This document shows, one piece after another, positions 23,031 to 32,780 of a stretch of 64,000 nucleotides of DNA (position 1 is its first letter; each line of letters starts with the position of its first letter). This stretch comes from AC-32 sp963766375 (GTDB taxonomy: Bacteria; Actinomycetota; Thermoleophilia; Gaiellales; Gaiellaceae), in the NCBI GenBank assembly GCA_963766375.1, contig CAVXZG010000008.1, forward strand, positions 1-64,000, given 5' to 3'. The notes below the pieces were generated by a model, which had not been told where the DNA came from, searched no databases, and saw nothing but the letters and a program-made list of their open reading frames with translations. The position numbers were made by a program, and so were the translations under genes.

Positions 23031-26000
23031 CTAGGAGAGCTCGGCCAGCCTTGCTTGCATCCGCTCCACTGCGACCAGGTTCCGCTTCTTCTCGGCGATC
23101 GGCAGCGCGGCCTCGAGCACCTTACGCTCGGCCTCAGTCCTCCCGGCCAGGCGATCGACCTCGGCTCGCGCGAAGGCGACGCCCAGGTGCATGATCACGT
23201 AGTCGGTTGGTTCGATCAGCGCCGCAGCCTCGCGGAGAAGCTCGTCGGCCTGGTCGAACTCGCCGCGCCTCGCGAGCACTCGCGCGCGCACAAGCTGATG
23301 CCGGGAGTGCGGCTCGAAGTCGTCCGCGGCGGCCACCCGCTCGGTCTCGGCCGCGAGCTCGAGCGCTTCGTCTTCGCGCCCCAGCTCGAGCGCGGCCTGA
23401 GCCTGTAGCCCGACCACCGTCGCCAGGTAGCCGGTCTCTGAGCTCTCCGCCAGCCGCTCGCGGCCCAGCGCAAGCGTCTCGTAGGCTCCCTGCGCGTTGC
23501 CCGCCAGCAGCTCCATCTCCGCGCTGATCATCGAGGAGCCCGCCCACCAGATCATGTCGCCGAGGTCGTGGAGGAGCTCCCGCCCGGCGGCCACGTCCGC
23601 CCGTCCATCCTCGATCTGCTTCAGAGCTGCCTTCTGCGTCCCCCGGATGAGCAGGGCGATGGCCTCGAGCCGCTTCGAGGGCGAGCTCGCCATCCACTCG
23701 TTACAGAGACGGACACCCTCATCGGCAGGCGTGGCTCCCCACCAAACGTCCCAGCAGCGCCAGATCAGGAGCTCGCTCGTCAGCCTGGGGCTGAAACGCT
23801 CGGCCCTCTCACACGCCTGCCCCCAGAGTGCCTCCGCGGCGGCGCCGCTCCCCAGCCAGGCCCGGAACTGTCCTACCAGCCGCAGACCCCAGATCGCACC
23901 TTCCTCGTCCTCGAGCCGCTCCAACACCGCGAGCGCCTCCTCGGCCTGCGCGAGTGCGCCGCGCATGGTCACGTTGGCGTCGTACTGAACCTCGGCCTCG
24001 ACACGCGCCAGCGTGACGCGGGCAAGCAGCCCCTCGTCCTGTGTGGAGGTTGCAAGCGCGACCGTCTCCTCGCGGAGAGCCGCCGCGCGCTGGGAAGTCG
24101 CCGAGCTCAGCATGGATGACCGCGAGCTGGAGGACGGCGCCCGCGCGCACACCGCTCCCGGCCGGCACGAGGTCCACCGCGCGGGTGAGCAGCGCCTGGG
24201 CAGCCACGGTGTCCCCGCGGTCGCGCGCCTTTCCGGCGCTGGCCAGGAGGCGGTCTCCCGCCCTGGCGCCGATCTCGGCCGCCGCGTCGTCGAGCGGGCC
24301 GAGCTCGACGCGGTAGCGGTAGGCCTGCTCGAGGTGGTAGCCGACGATCTCGTCCAGCTCCACGAGCTCGGCGCCGTGCTCGGCGAGCCAGGTCGCGAAA
24401 CGCTCGTGCAACTCGGCGCGCGTGGCCTTCGAGAGCGCCTCGTACGCGGTGTCGCGGATCAGGAGGTGCCGAAAGCGATAGGCCTCGTCGTCGGCGACGA
24501 CCGAGGCCTCGGGTCGAACCAGGTCCTTGCGGACGAGCGTGATCAGCTTCCCGTCGACCGCCCGTCTCCTCGGGCGCGAGCGCGGCGACCGCGCCGCGGT
24601 GGAAGACCTGGCCCTCGACGGCGCCGCTTTCGAGCACGCTCCGCTCGGCGGGATCGAGCTGGTCGAGCCGCGCGGCGAGCAGCGCCTGGATCGTCGGCGG
24701 CACGGCGACGTCTCCGCCGCCCTCGGGCACCATCGCCACCATCTCCTCGACGAAGAGCGGGTTCCCGCCGGCGGCTTCGAGGATCCGGCCCGCGCAGCTC
24801 CTCGTCGATCCCGCCGGTCAGCGACTCGATCAGCTCGACCGACTCCTGGGGCGCGAGCGGCTCGAGCAGGACGTTGGTCGCGTTCAGCTTGCCGCCGCCC
24901 CAGGCCGGCCGCGCGTCGAGCAGCTCGGGGCGCGCCATGCAAAGCAGCAGGATCGGCGCGTCGCGGCTGAGGTCGGCGACGTGCTCGACGAGGTCGAGGA
25001 AGGTCGGCTCGCCCCAGTGGACGTCGTCGAACACGACGACGAGCGGGCTCTCGGTGGCGCGGGATTCGAGCAGCTTGCGGAAGGCCCAGGCGATCTCGTC
25101 GGGCGAGCTCGCCGCGGAGTCGTCGCCGAGGATCGAGGCCAGCGGCCCGATCGCGCTGCCGTCGGGAACGAGCTGCTTCACGACCTCGGTGACCGGCCAG
25201 TAGCTGATCCCATCGCCGTACGAGAGGCAGCGGCCGCGGAGAACTGTCGCCTCTTCGAGACCGCTCAGGAACTCGGTCACGAGACGCGACTTGCCGACTC
25301 CCGCGGTTCCGAGGATCGTGAACAGCTGGCAGGTCCGGTCGCTGACAACGTTCGAGAACGCGCCCTCGAGCAGCTTGCTCTGGCGCTCGCGGCCGACCAT
25401 CGGTGCGGCGTCGCGGCGAGCCGGCGCCTCGGCCTGTACCGAGAGCAGCCGGTACGCCGTGAGCGGCTCGGCCTTGCCTTTCGCGGTCAGCGGCGGCGCC
25501 GGCTCGACCTCGACGCCGTCGCGCACGAGCCGGTAGGTCTCCTCGCCGAGCAGCACCTCGCCGGGCTGAGCGGCCTGCTCGAGCCGGGCAGCGACGTTGA
25601 CCGCATCGCCGGTGGCGAGCCGCTCTTCGGTGCCCGTCACGACCTCGCCGGTGTTCACGCCCATACGGAGCTCGAGGCGCGTGCCGTAGTTCTGTTCGAG
25701 CTCGTCGTTCAGCTCATCGAGCCCGCCGCGGAGCTCATCGGCAGCCCGCGCAGCTCGGAGCGCGTCGTCCTCGTGCACAGCCGGAACGCCGAAGACCGCC
25801 ATCACCGCGTCGCCGATGAACTTCTCGACGGTGCCGCCGTGCCGCTCCACGATCGCCTTGGCCGTCTCGAAGTAGCGCGCCATGACGTGCCGCAGGCTCT
25901 CCGGGTCGATGCGCTCGCCGAGCGCGGTCGAGCCGGTGACGTCGCAGAAGAGCACCGTGACGGTCTTGCGCGTCTCGCGCGCGGGGGCGGTCGCCGCGAG

Positions 26001-26078
26001 AGCGGCGCCACAGGAGTCGCAGAACCGCGCCTCTTCCCGGTTCTCGGCCCCGCAGCTCGTGCAAGCAGCCACGAGCAC
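23031..26078 (-). CDS. Class III adenylate/guanylate cyclase - ATPase - TPR regulator (three frameshifts)
   Basis: About 1,010 residues after repairing shifts near 24785, 24565 and 24110. In order: a zinc ribbon (CTSCGAENREEARFCDSCG), a class III cyclase domain (~38-215; VTVLFCDVTGSTALGE and KFIGDAVMAVFG carry the two metal-binding Asp), an AAA-type ATPase (~230-520; Walker A ILGTAGVGKSRL, Walker B VVVFDDVHWGEP), and TPR-like repeats to the C-terminus. Such proteins couple cNMP synthesis to an unknown signal. It lacks the C-terminal helix-turn-helix of LAL regulators. GTG start at 26078. It is the only cyclase seen in this window, which also encodes cNMP-binding proteins at 43-45 kb. Confidence 0.85.
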
Positions 26079-26090
26079 GAGTCTAGGGCG

Positions 26091-26104
26091 TACGATCCGC
26101 GTCG
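26091..26104 (+). promoter_or_regulatory. -10 element upstream of the YciI-like gene
   Basis: TACGAT (26091-26096), eight bases, then ATG 26105: a leaderless or nearly leaderless promoter in the short divergent gap to the cyclase gene. Confidence 0.4.
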
Positions 26105-26410
26105 ATGCCTCGGATGCGGCTAATGGTGCGGTTCCGGGCCGGGCCGACCTGGACGAGCGGCTCGGTCAGGGAACAGCCGGACTGGGACGCCCACGCGGAG
26201 TTCGTCGACGCCCTCATCGAGCGCGGAACGTTCGTCATGGGCGGGCCGTTCAGCGACAACTCGGGCTCGATGAGCCTGCTGGAAGGCATCGATGCGGACG
26301 AGGCCCGCCGGATCCTCGAGGACGACCCGTTCATGAAGAACGGCGTCTTCGTCCTCGAGGAGATCCGGGAGTGGAACGTGTTCGTTGACGAGCTGAGCGC
26401 GGCCGGCTAG
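26105..26410 (+). CDS. YciI-like (YCII-related) protein
   Basis: A 101-residue ferredoxin-fold protein: RLMVRFRAGPTW opens, HAEFVDALIERGTFVMGGPF is the typical YciI middle with the glycine-rich turn, and ARRILEDDPFMKNGVFVLEE is the conserved D-P-F element. YciI proteins are small dimers related to muconolactone isomerase and lack a defined reaction in most cases. Start ATG 26105 is supported by TACGAT eight bases before it; MRLMV at 26114 is possible. Confidence 0.85.
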   Translation: MPRMRLMVRFRAGPTWTSGSVREQPDWDAHAEFVDALIERGTFVMGGPFSDNSGSMSLLEGIDADEARRILEDDPFMKNGVFVLEEIREWNVFVDELSAAG

Positions 26411-26437
26411 CGCACCGGATTCGGGCAGCGGTCCGTT

Positions 26438-27722
26438 TTAGCGCTGGAGCAGATTCTCGTCGAAGAAACCAACCACGCGGCGCTCGTACTCCTGCGGCCT
26501 CGCTTCGATGCCGCCGGTGTGCTCGCCTTCCGGGATCTTCCAGAGCGTCTTCGGCTCGTGCGCGGCCGCATAGAACTTCGGGTTGAGGTTCTCGCCACCC
26601 TGGCCGTGGCCCGCGTAGATGAAGAACACCGGCGTCTTGATCCGGCGACTGAGATCCTTCAGGTTCGGCGGGGGCAGCGTGTTGGAAAAGATCGCCGTGC
26701 TTGCCGTGATAACGGTCATCGAAGGCACGAAGTGCCAGATGCCGCTGGCCTTCAGCATGAGCAGCTCGCGGATCGACCGAACCCCGGCACCCTCGGAGAT
26801 GACTGCGTCATAGGCATTCGACCTGGCTGCGGTCTGGAGCAACGCCTCGCCGCCGACCGAGAGGCCGATTCCGCCGATCTTGTGCGCGTCCACGTCGGGC
26901 CGGCGCTGGAGGAACCGCGACGCGGCCACGAGGTCCTTGTCGAATTCCCAACCGAAGACGTTCGGGGCGCCATCGCTCGTGGCCTCGCCTCGACGGTCGA
27001 AGCACCAGGACGCCGTAGCCGTGGCGCACGAGCATCCTCGCCTGCCGCTGCGGGCCGCTGCGGCCGGGGAAGACGACGACTGCTGCGCCGTTCTTCGACG
27101 GGACGTACCAGCCGTTCAGCTCGAGACCGTCGCTCGTCTTGAACGAGACGTTCTCGTAGGCGGCTCCGAGCTTGGCCGGCGGCACCACCGCGCGCGCCGC
27201 GTGCGTGAAGACGTAGGAGATGGCCACCGGCATCACGAGCACGTAGAAGACGACAAGCCCGCTCGCGGCGAGCAAGACCCTTCGCCCGTACCGGCGAACG
27301 TGCCCGTCATCGGTGCGCCTCGTCCTCCAGAGCGTCACGGCGCCCAGGCCGATGAGAACGATGCCGGCGACCAGCGCCAGGAAGCCGGTGTAGTCGTCGC
27401 CCGACGCGCCGACCTTGAGCGCGTAGTAGACGGCCTCCCCTGCGCCGATCGCGATCCCGAGCATCCCGACCGAAAGCGTGAACGAGGCGCGCGCTCCGGC
27501 TCGGAGGCGCGGGTAGAACCATGCGAGAGCAAGCAGCGCCGCCAGCGGTAGGAGCCCGCTGACGAGGTGGTCGGTTGCCGAGGTGCCCGCCTCCGGCTGG
27601 AGGAAGTTGTCGTCGAGGACGTGGAGGGCGATCAGCCCGATCCCCGTCCACGCCGTTATGAGCTCGGCCCGCGCGATCCCTCGGGATCGGGCGATCGCGG
27701 TGACGGCTGCGATCGTGGCGAT
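26438..27722 (-). CDS. Membrane-anchored alpha/beta hydrolase (one frameshift, non-standard start)
   Basis: About 425 residues. The N-terminal third has four to five membrane helices (ELITAWTGIGLIALHVL, VSGLLPLAALLALAWFY, GFLALVAGIVLIGLGAV, VLLAASGLVVFYVLVMP). The C-terminal part is a hydrolase: VSFKTSDGLELNGWYVPS, the nucleophile elbow GIGLSVGGEALL, and the catalytic His in PEGEHTGGIEARP. A shift near 26990 separates SRRGEA from the rest. Coding extends above the first in-frame ATG (27464) with no ATG/GTG/TTG; the codon at the expected start is ATC 27722, six bases after TAGTCT. The active site is probably outside the membrane. Confidence 0.7.
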
Positions 27723-27734
27723 GGATACAGACTA
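27723..27734 (-). promoter_or_regulatory. -10 element preceding an ATC codon
   Basis: Minus-strand TAGTCT (27734-27729), six bases, then ATC at 27722-27720. This is the leaderless geometry used by other genes here, with ATC where ATG would be expected. Confidence 0.4.
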
Positions 27735-27769
27735 CGACTCTCCCGGGAACATTGGAACCCTCGCGCTGA

Positions 27770-27781
27770 GAGAATCGCGCC
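27770..27781 (+). promoter_or_regulatory. -10 element of the SDR gene
   Basis: GAGAAT (27770-27775), six bases, then GTG 27782. A leaderless promoter in the 60-base divergent gap. Confidence 0.4.
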
Positions 27782-28532
27782 GTGGGACGGCTCGACGGGA
27801 AGGTCGCGATCGTCACCGGCGCCGGCGGGGGGATCGGCCGCGCGATGGTCGTCCGGCTCGCCGAGGAAGGCGCACAGCGTCGTCGCGGCCGACGTGAACG
27901 AGGAACGCGCCGCCGAGACCGCCAAGCTCGCAGGCGCGAGCTACGAGGTCGTGGACGTCTCGCGCCCGGAGCAGGTCGAGCGGCTCGTTGCCACCGCTGT
28001 CGAGCGGCACGGAAAGCTCACGACGATGTGCAACAACGCTGCGATCTCGATCCCGGGCAACGTGGCGGAGGTCTCCGTCGAGGACTTCGACCGCACGATC
28101 TCGGTCAACCTGCGCGGCGTCTTCCTCGGCTGCAAGTACGCGGTGCCGGCGCTGCTGGCCGCGGGCGGCGGCTCGATCGTCAACACGGGCTCGGTGAACA
28201 GCCTCGTGGCTGAGCCCTTCCTCACCGCCTACTGCGCCTCGAAGGGCGGCGTGCTGATGCTCTCGAAGGCGGTCGCGCTGGACTACGCCGGCAAGGGCAT
28301 CCGCTGCAACTGCCTCTGCCCCGGCTGGGTGGACACGCCGATCAACCACCCCCACGCCGAGCGAATGGGCGGGCTCGACGGCGTGCTCGAAAGCCTGCCG
28401 GAGTGGCAGCCGATCGGCCGCCAGGGCTACCCGGAGGAGATCGCCGACGCGGCGGTCTACCTCGCGTCGGACGAGTCGGCCTTCATGACGGGCAGCGCCT
28501 TCGTGATCGACGGCGGGATGACCGCGCGCTAG
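27782..28532 (+). CDS. Short-chain dehydrogenase/reductase (one frameshift)
   Basis: About 250 residues. GRLDGKVAIVTGAGGGIGRA is the NAD(P)-binding GXXXGXG motif; a shift near 27872 then leads to VVAADVNEERAAETAKLAG, NNAAISIP, the catalytic Ser in VNTGSVNSLV, the YxxxK of TAYCASKGGVLMLSKA, and the C-terminal GSAFVIDGGMTAR. A classical SDR oxidising or reducing an alcohol/ketone; DVNEE after the second strand (an Asp) suggests NAD(H). GTG start at 27782. It ends where a truncated ABC ATPase on the other strand begins to be lost. Confidence 0.88.
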
Positions 28533-28669
28533 CGCCCCCGGCGGACGCGAACGCCGAGCGCCAGCAGGCCGAGGATCTCTCCGGCCTGCGCGTCGAAGCT
28601 GAGATCGGCCACGGCGACAAGCGAGCCATAGCGCTTCTCGACGCCGCGAGCCTCGATCGCTGCGCTCAC
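28529..28669 (-). pseudogene. ABC transporter ATPase, N-terminal fragment
   Basis: Only 46 codons: SAAIEARGVEKRYGSLVAVA then DLSFDAQAGEILGLL, the normal start of an ABC ATP-binding protein, stopping exactly where Walker A (GPNGAGKT) should follow and replaced by ALGVRVRRGR. Its GTG start overlaps the stop of the upstream secreted-protein gene (GTGA), so it was once the second gene of that operon. The rest has been lost at the boundary with the SDR gene. A clear gene remnant. Confidence 0.75.
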
Positions 28670-29355
28670 GAGCCCTTCCGGAACGACACGAGCTCGTTGC
28701 GCTCGAGCGGTCCCTTGGCCGTCTGCTCTAGCACCGTGCCGATCCCGCGTACGTAGTACTTGTGGTCGATCACGCCTGGCTCGAGCGGCGTCCACTCCTT
28801 GGTCAGCATCGCCCGGCTCGTCGAGATGTACGGGACACGTACCGAGGCGCGCATGCTGACCACCTGGAAGTGGTCCTCGGCCTGGCCCTTGTAGTACTCC
28901 TGCCGGGCCCAGCGACCGGGTTTGGGGCGCGCGAACATGAAGATCCCCGGCCTGGCGCCGTCGACGCCTGCCGTCCAGCTGCCGGCCGTGCTCTTGACCT
29001 TGCCGTTCTTGTCGAGCTCGGCGGTCCTCTCGCCGAAGTACCAGACGTTGCCCTTCGCGTCCTGGGTGTACCAGTCCGTCGTGCGCTCCTCGAGGCGGCC
29101 GCTCAGGTAGAGCAGGTCGCTGACCACGACGCACGGCGCGCCGTCGATCACCCTCGTCCGGTGCGTGACCGTCATCACCTCGCGCGCGGGCTCGCCGTCC
29201 TTGACGCCCCGGTAGACGTAGACCGACCCGGGTTTGAGCGGGTACCACGGGTTGTCGACGCGGGCGCTGAAGCCTGCGGGCCTCGACCCCGCGGGGCTCG
29301 CGACCAGAACCGCCGCCAGCGCGAGGACGACCGTGAGAGTCCATTTCGTAGTCAT
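28666..29355 (-). CDS. Secreted protein of unknown function
   Basis: A 229-residue protein with a signal peptide (WTLTVVLALAAVLVASPAG). The mature part is beta-rich: DNPWYPLKPGSVYVYRG opens, then VSDLLYLSGRLEERTTDWYT, GNVWYFGERTAELDKNGKV, and VPYISTSRAMLTKEWTPLEP near the end, with repeated Trp/Tyr. I have seen similar unnamed exported proteins in Actinomycetota but know no function. It was coupled by a 4-base overlap to an ABC ATPase now truncated, hinting at an export-linked role. A leaderless promoter with direct repeats precedes it. Confidence 0.7.
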   Translation of the reverse strand: MTTKWTLTVVLALAAVLVASPAGSRPAGFSARVDNPWYPLKPGSVYVYRGVKDGEPAREVMTVTHRTRVIDGAPCVVVSDLLYLSGRLEERTTDWYTQDAKGNVWYFGERTAELDKNGKVKSTAGSWTAGVDGARPGIFMFARPKPGRWARQEYYKGQAEDHFQVVSMRASVRVPYISTSRAMLTKEWTPLEPGVIDHKYYVRGIGTVLEQTAKGPLERNELVSFRKGS

Positions 29356-29394
29356 GCCGAAGAGGCTAGAAGCGCGAGATGAACGACCGATGAA
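29356..29394 (-). promoter_or_regulatory. Leaderless promoter with 11-base direct repeats
   Basis: On the minus strand TTCATCGGTCG (29394-29384) runs directly into TTCATCTCGCG (29383-29373), then CTTC, the -10 TAGCCT, seven bases and ATG 29355. The second repeat, TTCATCTCGCG, is identical to one upstream of the response-regulator gene at 34476-34486, so the same OmpR-type regulator may bind both. Confidence 0.55.
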
Positions 29395-29419
29395 AACCCT
29401 CGTTCTCTACCTGTTCAAT

Positions 29420-29590
29420 TCAGCTAGCACTCCGAGCGCTGAAGGCCAGTTCGACGACCTGGATCGTGTCGTCGACGAACCCGTGGTCCTGCGAGAGGAC
29501 GCCGAGCGACTTGGCGGCCAGGAGCGACTTATAGATCAGCGTCAGCTCGTCGAACGAGAGCGTCAGCTCGTATCTCTCGTCCCCGCTCAT
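29420..29590 (-). CDS. Small protein, 56 residues, second gene of a two-gene operon
   Basis: Reads MSGDERYELTLSFDELTLIY, then KSLLAAKSLGVLSQDHGFVD and a short helical end. Not recognised. The ATG overlaps the TGA of the membrane-protein gene upstream (ATGA), which with the amphipathic, non-repetitive sequence supports a real gene. It may be the soluble partner of that membrane protein. The operon is preceded by the extended promoter element shared with the drug-exporter gene. Confidence 0.6.
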   Translation of the reverse strand: MSGDERYELTLSFDELTLIYKSLLAAKSLGVLSQDHGFVDDTIQVVELAFSARSAS

Positions 29591-29784
29591 GAGCCGTCAC
29601 GCCACCCTGTGGGGTTCATCGGCGGCTCGTGCTGCCGCACGGAGCGGTTCTCGAGGCCACCGAGGCCTCCGATCAGCGCGAGCAGGGCGGCTCCGAGGAG
29701 CAGCGGCGCCAGGAGGACGCCTCCCGGCACGAGCAGCGAGACGGCGGCGCCGAGCAGTGAGAGGACTGCGATCACGATCAACAT
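29587..29784 (-). CDS. Small two-helix membrane protein, 65 residues
   Basis: Starts MLIVIAVLSLLGAAVSLLVP; two hydrophobic helices (~2-20 and ~24-45, LLAPLLLGAALLALIGGLGG) and a short polar tail. GGAGG lies just upstream of ATG 29784. Not recognised as a named family. It forms an operon with the 56-residue gene through a 4-base overlap. The extended promoter element at 29841-29880 places it under the same control as the DHA2 exporter. Confidence 0.65.
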   Translation of the reverse strand: MLIVIAVLSLLGAAVSLLVPGGVLLAPLLLGAALLALIGGLGGLENRSVRQHEPPMNPTGWRDGS

Positions 29785-29840
29785 GGGTTCCTCCGTTCCT
29801 TGTGGGTCTGAGCCGATCGTGCCCCGCCGTGCATTAGGCC

Positions 29841-29880
29841 CGCATCGTGGAAACCCCCAGGAGAGAACCGAAGTCTTTGG
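29841..29880 (-). promoter_or_regulatory. Extended promoter/operator element, copy 1
   Basis: Reading the minus strand: CCAAAGACTTCGGTTC, five bases, TGGGGGT, two bases, CCACGA, one base, GCG. The same element stands upstream of the DHA2 exporter at 32781-32820 in the same orientation toward its gene; 32 of 40 positions are identical. It ends about 57 bases before the ATG of the two-gene operon. The LAL regulator lies between the two copies and is the natural candidate to act on them. Confidence 0.6.
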
Positions 29881-29884
29881 ACGG

Positions 29885-32722
29885 TCAGGAAGCCGCCGTG
29901 TCCGACAGCGCCGCAGCCAGTTGGGAGCGCGAGGTGATCGCGAGCTTCCGGTAGATGCTGGTGAGGTGGACCTCGACCGTCCGCTGGGTGATGAAGAGCG
30001 TCTGCGCGATCTCGCGGTTGGTCGGGCCCTCGGCGGCCATCTCGGCGATGCGCCGCTCGCTGGGGGTGAGCGAGGCCACCCCGCTCAGAGCGACGCGCCG
30101 CGGCCGCGCGCCGGTGGCGAGCAGCTCGCGCTCGGCACGTTCCACGACCGCCGTCGCCCCGCAGATCGTCGCCAGCTCGACGGCCTGCCGAAGGTGCTCG
30201 CGCGCCTCGGCGCGGCGATTGGCCCGCCGCAGCGCAGCTCCAAGCTCGGTGCGCGACTTCGCATGCTCGAGCTTGGCGGGCGAGCTCTCCACTACGCCGA
30301 CCGCCTCCTCCAGCAGCGCCACGCCGCGCTCGCTACCCTCGAGAAGGCCCGCCACGCGCAAGGCCCCGGCGAGCGCACGCGGAGCTCCCCAGTTGCGGGC
30401 GTGCTCCACCTCCTCTGCCGCCAGCTGTCGGGCCTCGTCCTCTCGGCCGAGCTGGAGCAGGGCGAGCGCCGCCGGAGAGCGCCAGGCGATGAACGCAGGG
30501 TTGACGCTGCCGACGTCGTCGAAGCCCCGGCCGGCTTCGAGGAGCTGCTCCGCACCGCCGGCCGGATCGCCCCGCAGGATGCGCAACCGCGCGCTGCTGT
30601 CGCGGAGGAAGAGCACGCGCTCGCTGTCGAGTCGAGACTCGCGAAAGGCGATGGTCGCGAGCGCGGCCGTGGCGTCGTCGAGCCTCCCCTGTTCCATCAG
30701 CGCGTCGGCGAGAAAGGCCGACGCGTGTCCGTAGAAACGGGCAGTCGGGCCCCAGGCTCGGCCCAGGGCAAGCGCCTCTCGCGCCTCGGACTCCGCCTCG
30801 AGGAGGTCGCCACGCCACACGAGCACGAGCAGGCGGAAGACCTTGGCGGCCGCAAAGGCGAGGGTCGAACCACGGCGTCGCGCCTCGGCGAGCGCGTCTT
30901 CGAAGATCACGAGCGCTTCGTCGAGGTCCGCCATCGCCAGGACCGTGACGGGCGGGATGAAGAAGGTGCCCGAGACGTCGTCCCGGACGAGCGCGCCCTC
31001 GCCGAGCGCTCGACGCGCGACCGGCACGACCTCCGCTGCAGGCTTGCCGGTGCGGCCATCGTAGTGCGCGAGCAGGGAGAGCAGCACCCTTTCCCCGAAG
31101 GTCTCCGCGGCGGATCGCTCCCGGACGGGCTCTAGCAACTGGAGGGCGTGGTCCTGCAGGGCGGGCGCGAACAGGTCGTTGGTGATCAGCGCGGCCTGGA
31201 GTAGGCGCTCGAGCTCGGGGTCGGCGCCGTCGAGGTCGGCCAGCGCCTGGGTGAGGACCGCGTCCGACTCCTCGCCTCTTAGGAGGTAGAGCTGACGGCC
31301 AAGCAGGAGCGCGATCTCGGCTTTCTTGAGCGGATCGTCGATCAGCTCCCGCGCAGCCTGCAGATGCTCGACCGCCGCCTCGCCGCTGATCCGCGTCTCG
31401 GCCGAGCCGAGCTCGACCAGCAGGTCGGCGCGTTCGGCTGCATCCGGAGGCTCGTCGAGGGCTCGGCGCAGATAGGCGACCGCGCTCTCGGAAGCCCCGC
31501 GCGTGCTCGCACGGCGGGCGGCCTCGCGCAGCGTCGCCACGCTCTCCTGCCGGCCCGCCGGAGGACTACGAAGCAGCTGCGAGGCGACACGCTCCGGCTC
31601 GGCGCCCGCGGCGGCCAGGAGCGCCGCAGCCCGCTCGTGACCTCCCTCGCGCTCGAGCTGGGTGAGTGAGTCGTAGACGGCTGCTCGGATCAGGGGATGG
31701 ACGAACCCGAGCGGCTGCTGCGACCGGAGCACGTCGACCCGAACGAGGGCCGCGACCGCTTCGGAGGCTGCGCGTTCGTCAAGCTCGGCGAGCTCCGCGG
31801 CCTGGCGTGGATCGGCGTCGTCGCCGAGCACCGCGACGGCTTTGGCCAATGCCGTCGCCTCCGGCGGAAGCCACGCGAGCCGCAGCGAGACGGCGCGCGA
31901 CCCGGCACGCGCCTCGAGCTCGCGCAGGCGGGGCACGTTCCCCTCCGTCGGCACGACCCCTTCGACGGCGATCGCGTGCACGAGCTCGCGCAGGAGCAGC
32001 GGATTGCCGCCTGTCTCCTCGTGGCAGGCGGCGCAGAACGCATCGTCGGCGGTGGGTGAGAGGGACTCCCGCAAGAACTGCACCGTCCCCTCGAGGCTCA
32101 AGGGAGCGGGGTGGATCACGGTCGCGAGCGGGTCGGCCACGATCTGGTCCAGCAGGCCTGGATCCTCGCCGGCCTCGGCCGGCCTGAGCCCGGCGAGGAC
32201 CGAGAGGGCGAGCCCCTCCATGCGCGGTAGCAGGTAGGCGAGCCACCGGAGCGACGGGAGATCGCACCAGTGGAGGTCGTCGATCGCGAGCAGGAGCGGT
32301 CGGCGCGCGGCGAGGTTCGCCGACAGCCAGTAAAGGCCGTGCAGCGTCGCCAGCGACGAGTCGGCCCCGGTCTCGGCGTCGAGCTGCTCAGGGTTGAAAA
32401 GGGGCTCGGCCAACGCCGCTGCGCCGGCGAGCGCGTCGGCCCGTTCCTCCTCCGACAGCGACGCGAGTAGCGGCTCGAAGAGCTGGCGCACGACGCCGAA
32501 AGAGAACGAGCGCTCGAGCTCCGAGCCTCGCCCACTGAGGACCCGCATCCCGGCCTCGTTGCCCCTCGACTTCGCCTCGGCTATCAGGGCGGTCTTGCCG
32601 ATCCCAGGGGGCCCTTCGATCGCCATCAGCACGCCGCCGGAGTCGCCGCTTCCAACCAGGTCCTCGAGGGCGCCCAGCTCGGTATCCCGCTCGAGCAGGT
32701 CGAGCTTCTGACCAGTCTCCAC
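29885..32722 (-). CDS. LAL-family LuxR regulator (ATPase - TPR - HTH)
   Basis: A 945-residue regulator. N-terminal ATPase: Walker A AIEGPPGIGKTALI (~33-46), Walker B PLLLAIDDLHWCDLPS (~130). A long helical-repeat body follows (~350-850). The C-terminus is a LuxR helix-turn-helix: SLTPSERRIAEMAAEGPTNR, EIAQTLFITQRTVEVHLTSI. Such proteins bind ATP and an inducer and activate transcription. GTG 32722 (VETGQKLDLLERD) is chosen because GGGAGG lies before it and the ATPase begins there. It is divergent from a DHA2 exporter, and the two flanking units share an extended promoter element. Confidence 0.9.
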   Translation of the reverse strand: METGQKLDLLERDTELGALEDLVGSGDSGGVLMAIEGPPGIGKTALIAEAKSRGNEAGMRVLSGRGSELERSFSFGVVRQLFEPLLASLSEEERADALAGAAALAEPLFNPEQLDAETGADSSLATLHGLYWLSANLAARRPLLLAIDDLHWCDLPSLRWLAYLLPRMEGLALSVLAGLRPAEAGEDPGLLDQIVADPLATVIHPAPLSLEGTVQFLRESLSPTADDAFCAACHEETGGNPLLLRELVHAIAVEGVVPTEGNVPRLRELEARAGSRAVSLRLAWLPPEATALAKAVAVLGDDADPRQAAELAELDERAASEAVAALVRVDVLRSQQPLGFVHPLIRAAVYDSLTQLEREGGHERAAALLAAAGAEPERVASQLLRSPPAGRQESVATLREAARRASTRGASESAVAYLRRALDEPPDAAERADLLVELGSAETRISGEAAVEHLQAARELIDDPLKKAEIALLLGRQLYLLRGEESDAVLTQALADLDGADPELERLLQAALITNDLFAPALQDHALQLLEPVRERSAAETFGERVLLSLLAHYDGRTGKPAAEVVPVARRALGEGALVRDDVSGTFFIPPVTVLAMADLDEALVIFEDALAEARRRGSTLAFAAAKVFRLLVLVWRGDLLEAESEAREALALGRAWGPTARFYGHASAFLADALMEQGRLDDATAALATIAFRESRLDSERVLFLRDSSARLRILRGDPAGGAEQLLEAGRGFDDVGSVNPAFIAWRSPAALALLQLGREDEARQLAAEEVEHARNWGAPRALAGALRVAGLLEGSERGVALLEEAVGVVESSPAKLEHAKSRTELGAALRRANRRAEAREHLRQAVELATICGATAVVERAERELLATGARPRRVALSGVASLTPSERRIAEMAAEGPTNREIAQTLFITQRTVEVHLTSIYRKLAITSRSQLAAALSDTAAS

Positions 32723-32780
32723 CCTTGCCTCCCGGCAGGAGTCTAGTCCCCGCCCCCAAGGCCGTCTTCCGCGCCGGCGG

